NCBI GenBank assembly: GCA_964452495.1
Contig: CAYVMC010000001.1
Location: 1-64,000 of the forward strand
Origin: CALUTH01 sp964452495
GTDB taxonomy: Bacteria; Cyanobacteriota; Vampirovibrionia; Gastranaerophilales; Gastranaerophilaceae
Length of the DNA stretch: 64,000 bases
Reading direction: 5' to 3'
A program made the translations under genes and the position numbers. This document shows positions 59,554-64,000 of the stretch, in pieces. Numbering within the stretch: the first letter of the stretch is position 1; the number at the start of each line of letters is the position of its first letter. The notes under the pieces are model-generated. The model was not told the origin of the DNA and made no database searches. It saw only the letters and a program-made list of their open reading frames with translations.

Positions 59554-62500
59554 ATGAATATTCTTAATAAACTTAGCCAATCGTCATTTATCCTTACGGG
59601 TTTAACATCTTATTTGCGTTTGTATATAGTAAGTAAGGCTGTTGAACAGGGCAGAAAAGTTGTTCTGCTGACATCAACAGAAATTAACGCACAAAAATAT
59701 CAAACTGATATAAAAAAAATATTTAATCAGGATGCTGTAATACTGCCTTACCAGAGTATTTCACCATACGAATTACTTTATCCGGATTTTTACGATTTTT
59801 CAAACCAGATAAAAACGCTTATGTCGTTACCTCCGCTTGTTATAGCTCCGGTAAGGGTGTTCATGGAAACATTTCCTGTTGCAGAATTTTACAATGCGAA
59901 TACTTTAAATTATAAGATTGGTGATGAAATCTCTCCGCAGGAGTTGGCAAAAAAGCTTGTTAATCTGGGATATAAAAAAGTAACAATGGTATCTGATACT
60001 GGTGAATTCAGCATCAGGGGAGATATTGCGGATGTTTACTCTTTTACTGATTCTCCTGTCAGGATAGAGTTTTGGGGGGATGAAATTGTAGATATAAGAT
60101 TTTTTAACAATGAAACCCAGCGCTCTATTAACAAGACTGACAGGTGTATAATTTATCCGCTGTTCAAATTCTTACTGCCGGAGAATTGTTCTAAACTTCC
60201 TGATTTCCTTAGAGGACAGGTAGCAGAAGAAGGTTATTTTGAAGGAATAAATGTTTATCAAAACTACTTTAATAATAACTTGAAACCTGTTACAGAGTAT
60301 TTCAAAGATTATACTTTTATAATTGATGAATATAGTGAAGTGAAAACAAGGCTTGAAAGTCTGAATGAAAATTTTGAAAATCAATTTTGTGAAAATTTAA
60401 AAGCAGGTTTTATACAGCCGCTTTTAGGTAAAAATCACATTTCCCCGCAGGATGTAATGGGCAGCATAGCAGGTAATCTCAAAATTTATATGAATAATTT
60501 TCTGGATGATACAGAAATGGAAGTTATTGATTTGAATGCCATTTCTGTCCCGCTTTTTGATGCTGATTTTGAAAAATTGTATGACTTTATATCAAGATAT
60601 AGCAGTTATAGGCTTATTATTGCAACAGACTACCCTGACAGAATTAAAGAAGAATTAAATGAACTAGGAATTTTTGATTTTGAAATAATTGAAAATACCT
60701 CGGCATCAGGTTGTATTATCGAAGAGTTAAATATTTTATTTATCACAGATAGAGAACTATTTAATAAAAGTGCAAAAAATATTACATCGTCCAAAAAACG
60801 TCCATATAAAACGAAAATGGAGTATATAGAAAGTCTTAATGATATTTCAGCCGGAGACTATGTTGTTCATTCGGTACATGGAATTGGAATTTATGCGGGG
60901 CTTTCAAAACAAGAAATAGATGGGCAGCTAAAAGATTATTTAACAATAGAATATGCAGGTAAGGACAAGCTTCATATTCCGGCAGAACAAATTAATATGC
61001 TTTCACGATATCGCGGAGCTGGAAACATTAAACCAAAACTTTCACGCATGGGCGGCAGTGATTGGGAAACAACAAAGACAAGAGTGAAAAAGGAAGTTGA
61101 AACAATAGCTTATGACCTGCTCAGGCTTTATGCAAGACGAAAAATAAAGCAAGGCATTGAATTTCTTCCAGACACGCCTATGCAGGTAGAGCTGGAAGAG
61201 AGTTTTGAGTACATAGAAACACCGGATCAATTAAAGGCAATTAACGAAGTCAAAGCCGATATGGAGAGTATTATTCCGATGGATAGGTTGATATGTGGGG
61301 ATGTTGGTTTTGGCAAAACAGAGGTTGCAATGCGTGCCATTTTTAAAGCTGCTGCTTCGGGAAAGCAAACAGCCGTAATAGTTCCGACAACACTACTTGC
61401 ATTTCAGCACTTTAACACTATGCAGGAACGATTTAAACCTTTTGGTGTTAATATAGAACTTTTAAGCCGTTTTCGTACTAAAAAAGAACAGCACGAAACA
61501 TTAAAAAATATGGCAACAGGACAGTGTGATGTTGTGATAGGTACTCATAGACTTTTGCAAAAAGATATTGTTTTTAAAGATTTGGGGCTGCTTGTTATTG
61601 ATGAAGAACATCGTTTCGGGGTAAGACATAAAGAAAAAATAAAAGAAATGAGAGAGAATATAGATATTATTTCAATGTCCGCAACTCCTATTCCAAGAAC
61701 ACTGTATATGTCATTATCGGGTATTAAAGACATTTCTGTCATTAATACCCCTCCGTCAAATCGTCTGCCAATTAAAACTTTTGTAGGTGGTTATAATGAA
61801 CAGGTAATAAGGAATGCGATTCTCCATGAGATAGATAGAGATGGACAAATTTTCTATCTGTATAATCGTGTAGAAACAATTATGGATTATAAAATTAAAC
61901 TGCAAAAATTAGTTCCAAATGCAAGAATTGCCATCGGGCATGGTCAAATGGATGAAAAAGAACTTGAAAAAATAATAGTAGACTTTGCAAATCATGAATA
62001 CGATATACTTCTTTGCACTACTATAATTGAAAATGGTATTGATATACCAAATGCAAATACGATTATTATTCATAGTGCAGAGAAATTAGGTTTAGCACAA
62101 CTATACCAAATAAGAGGACGTGTAGGGCGGAGTGAGCGTCAGGCATACTGCTACTGCTTTTATAAACAAAATAAAGAATTAACATCTGAAGCAAAAGAAC
62201 GGCTAAAAGCCATTAAAGAATTTACAACATTAAGCAGCGGATACAGAATTGCAATGCGTGATATTGAAATTAGAGGGGTTGGTAATGTTCTTGGAACAAA
62301 ACAGCATGGACATATGGTAAATGTAGGTTTTGATACTTATTGTCAGCTGCTTGAAGAAACAGTAAATGAATTAAAAGGAGAAGAAGTTAAAAATGTTCGT
62401 CAGGCAATTGTTGATATTAATATAACAGCATTTATCCCTGATGAATGGGTTGGCGGCACCGAGGAAAAAATGATTGAATATAAACGTTTGAGTGATGTGA

Positions 62501-62892
62501 AATCTGAAATAGAACTTGATTATATAATATCAGAATGGCGAGATAGATTTTCAAAAAAATTGCCGGAAGAAGTGGAAAATCTCACGAAACTTATAAGAAT
62601 AAGATTACTGGCAACAGATGCCGGTATTTCTGCTGTACGTGAGACAGACGAGTATATAAGAATTTATACCCCGTATACTGCTTATGAGTGGAATTTAATT
62701 AAGAATAAGCTTAAACCTGAAATATTAAGACATATAAGGTTTACACAGGCACCTAACAATATTACGGATGCAAAATCTATTCTTTTGTTAAAAAATGTAT
62801 ATTCAAATTTTGATGAATTATTTAACATTTTAACAGGTTTGTTTTATCATATAAAATATGTTAGTTACAGATATAAGGAAGAGGGTTGTTAA
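59554..62892 (+). CDS. mfd: Transcription-repair coupling factor
   Basis: ATP-dependent translocase that removes stalled RNA polymerase and recruits UvrA, 1112 aa. A UvrB-like N-terminal part (degenerate Walker region, SIRGDIADVYSFTD near 150), the RNA-polymerase interaction domain (GDYVVHSVHGIGIYAGL near 430), the RecG-like motor with Walker A CGDVGFGKTE near 585 and DEEH near 688, RGRVGRS, and the C-terminal TRCF domain. Complete. Confidence 0.97.
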   Translation: MNILNKLSQSSFILTGLTSYLRLYIVSKAVEQGRKVVLLTSTEINAQKYQTDIKKIFNQDAVILPYQSISPYELLYPDFYDFSNQIKTLMSLPPLVIAPVRVFMETFPVAEFYNANTLNYKIGDEISPQELAKKLVNLGYKKVTMVSDTGEFSIRGDIADVYSFTDSPVRIEFWGDEIVDIRFFNNETQRSINKTDRCIIYPLFKFLLPENCSKLPDFLRGQVAEEGYFEGINVYQNYFNNNLKPVTEYFKDYTFIIDEYSEVKTRLESLNENFENQFCENLKAGFIQPLLGKNHISPQDVMGSIAGNLKIYMNNFLDDTEMEVIDLNAISVPLFDADFEKLYDFISRYSSYRLIIATDYPDRIKEELNELGIFDFEIIENTSASGCIIEELNILFITDRELFNKSAKNITSSKKRPYKTKMEYIESLNDISAGDYVVHSVHGIGIYAGLSKQEIDGQLKDYLTIEYAGKDKLHIPAEQINMLSRYRGAGNIKPKLSRMGGSDWETTKTRVKKEVETIAYDLLRLYARRKIKQGIEFLPDTPMQVELEESFEYIETPDQLKAINEVKADMESIIPMDRLICGDVGFGKTEVAMRAIFKAAASGKQTAVIVPTTLLAFQHFNTMQERFKPFGVNIELLSRFRTKKEQHETLKNMATGQCDVVIGTHRLLQKDIVFKDLGLLVIDEEHRFGVRHKEKIKEMRENIDIISMSATPIPRTLYMSLSGIKDISVINTPPSNRLPIKTFVGGYNEQVIRNAILHEIDRDGQIFYLYNRVETIMDYKIKLQKLVPNARIAIGHGQMDEKELEKIIVDFANHEYDILLCTTIIENGIDIPNANTIIIHSAEKLGLAQLYQIRGRVGRSERQAYCYCFYKQNKELTSEAKERLKAIKEFTTLSSGYRIAMRDIEIRGVGNVLGTKQHGHMVNVGFDTYCQLLEETVNELKGEEVKNVRQAIVDINITAFIPDEWVGGTEEKMIEYKRLSDVKSEIELDYIISEWRDRFSKKLPEEVENLTKLIRIRLLATDAGISAVRETDEYIRIYTPYTAYEWNLIKNKLKPEILRHIRFTQAPNNITDAKSILLLKNVYSNFDELFNILTGLFYHIKYVSYRYKEEGC

Positions 62893-63984
62893 ATGAAAAA
62901 ATTATTACTGTCTTTAATGTTTGTGGGATTTCTTGCTACAGGATGTTCTTTGAAAGGCGGAAACGTCATTATAAAAGTAAATAATGAACCGGTCACACAG
63001 GCTGAATTTGATAAAACTTTTGAAGAATGGGTAGGCAGTTCCATTTTTGCAAATAATAAAGATGCATTTAAAGATAAGGATAATATGTTATACGGCATAT
63101 TTAAAGATAAAGTTGTCAATGAATTAATATACAATACCTTGCTAGAGCAAGAAATTAAAAAACGTAATATTATTGTAACAAATGAAGATTACGAAAAAGA
63201 AGTTGAAAGATTAATAAGCATATTTGGCTCTAAAAATGAACTTAATAACATTTTAAGAGCAAAAGGTATTTCTCCTGCACAGTTTAAGAAAATGACAACA
63301 AATGAACTAAAAGTAAGAAAACTTGCCGATTCAATAGCAAAGACAGATGTAACAGAAGAAGAGGTTTCCAATTACTACAAAAAGAGGAAAGCAAATTTCT
63401 CTTATCCTGAAAAAGTCAGAGCATCGCACATATTAATCCTTGCGGATGCTGACGAATACGCAGCGGAATTGAAAAAGAAAAATCCTGAAATAACAGAAGA
63501 AGAACTTAAAAAACGTGTAGACGAAGAAATGGTGTCAAGAAAAGCAAAAGCAGAAAAGGTTCTTGAGGAAGTAAAAAATAACCCGAAAGATTTTGCTAAG
63601 ATTGCAAAAGCTAAATCAGATGACAGAACAAGCGCTAAACAAGGTGGAGAACTTGGCTTTTTTGCAAGAAAAGAAATGGTAAAAGAATTTTCTGATGCAG
63701 CGTTTTCTCTTCCTATAAACCAAGTAAGCGGTCTTGTTAAATCAAAATATGGCTACCATATAATTCTTGTAACTGACAGAATGGAGCCTGGAACTTATCC
63801 TTTCAGTAAAGTTAAAGGAGAAATAGAACAAACATTAAAAACTCGTAAACAAATGAAATTAATTAACGGACTTCTTGATGCCCTTAAAAATTCGGCTACT
63901 GTTGAATTTGTAGATAAAAGCTACGAACCTTCGGAATTGCAAAAAATGATTGATAATAACGAGTTTGATGAAAAAGAAGAATAG
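62893..63984 (+). CDS. Peptidyl-prolyl isomerase lipoprotein (PrsA/SurA-like)
   Basis: An exported foldase, 363 aa. A type II signal ends in the lipobox LATGC with C18 as the lipidation site. Residues about 30-180 are a SurA/trigger-like chaperone region, and a parvulin domain (about 185-330) has ASHILIL, GGELGFFARKEMVKEFSDAAFSL and KYGYHIILV. Charged residues (ELKKKNPEITEEELKKRV) form an insertion within the parvulin fold. It starts right at the mfd stop. Likely assists folding of exported or outer-membrane proteins. Confidence 0.93.
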   Translation: MKKLLLSLMFVGFLATGCSLKGGNVIIKVNNEPVTQAEFDKTFEEWVGSSIFANNKDAFKDKDNMLYGIFKDKVVNELIYNTLLEQEIKKRNIIVTNEDYEKEVERLISIFGSKNELNNILRAKGISPAQFKKMTTNELKVRKLADSIAKTDVTEEEVSNYYKKRKANFSYPEKVRASHILILADADEYAAELKKKNPEITEEELKKRVDEEMVSRKAKAEKVLEEVKNNPKDFAKIAKAKSDDRTSAKQGGELGFFARKEMVKEFSDAAFSLPINQVSGLVKSKYGYHIILVTDRMEPGTYPFSKVKGEIEQTLKTRKQMKLINGLLDALKNSATVEFVDKSYEPSELQKMIDNNEFDEKEE

Positions 63985-64000
63985 AATTAGAATGTCAACT

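Noticed and set aside
1..64000. tRNA genes, rRNA genes, CRISPR arrays, insertion sequences, prophage, att sites
   Set aside because: None was recognised in any intergenic region on either strand; no transposase or integrase-like protein is encoded.

Overview
The window looks like a chromosomal segment of a gut-type, fermentative, non-photosynthetic relative of the Cyanobacteria (Gastranaerophilales / Melainabacteria / Vampirovibrionia). The evidence is an AT-rich genome with a double membrane (TolC-type channel, WaaA Kdo transferase, LptB, LptF), an SLH-domain envelope protein, a Ycf23 (DUF561) protein otherwise typical of cyanobacteria and plastids, an MEP isoprenoid pathway (dxr, ispF), an NAD-linked multi-subunit [FeFe] hydrogenase, and several unfamiliar membrane protein families. 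The assignment is inference from gene content. No 16S rRNA, tRNA, CRISPR array, insertion sequence or prophage was found.

Layout. 1-3.9 kb: outer-membrane channel, dxr, HAD phosphatase, ispF. 3.9-5.4 kb: PHP phosphoesterase, an internally deleted CopA remnant, CopZ-like chaperone. 5.4-9.6 kb (minus): hydrogenase operon hydC-hydB-hydA. It is divergent from 9.8-13.0 kb: a thin [2Fe-2S] protein, a sensory-type [FeFe] hydrogenase (HydS-like) with a PAS domain, and a SpoIIE-type phosphatase. 13.0-14.6 kb: Hsp20, an ArsR regulator, the decayed remnant of the flavoprotein that followed it, and a structured RNA. 14.6-20 kb: membrane and secreted proteins, CoA-transferase subunits, Ycf23. 20-26.8 kb: trypsin-like protease, RarA, catalytically degenerate M16 protein, acetolactate synthase, SLH protein. 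26.9-30.8 kb (minus): PurD-like ATP-grasp, LptB, LptF, phosphodiester glycosidase. 30.9-42.5 kb: zincin-like and CHAP-like proteins, RecN, glutamate synthase small subunit homologue, B12/radical SAM protein, AI-2E transporter, ferritin, unknown membrane proteins. 42.6-46 kb: prs, surE, a pilin-like protein with poly-Asp runs. 46-51.1 kb: infA-rpmJ-rpsM-rpsK-rpsD-rpoA-rplQ-truA-rplM-rpsI. 51.2-64 kb: calpain-like protease, lepA, two membrane proteins, pepA, waaA, murA, a two-repeat small protein, mfd and a PrsA/SurA-like lipoprotein.

Metabolically the genes fit sugar or amino-acid fermentation in which NADH and ferredoxin are reoxidised by a hydrogenase. A second, probably non-catalytic hydrogenase with a phosphatase partner likely senses H2 or redox state.

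The most interesting signals are regulatory. (1) Perfect matches to the cyanobacterial HLR1 motif (the RpaB response-regulator site) lie at near-constant distance upstream of -10 boxes, in front of lineage-type genes. Four such promoters share a further A-tract/GCAAT element where a -35 box would be. (2) A -10 box stands exactly 6 nt before the ATG in seven genes, implying leaderless mRNAs. (3) A 5' leader with mutually exclusive hairpins ends in an intrinsic terminator just before a membrane-protein gene; a second gene has a related layout. (4) A hairpin precedes rpsD. All of these come from reading the sequence by eye and need computation or RNA data.
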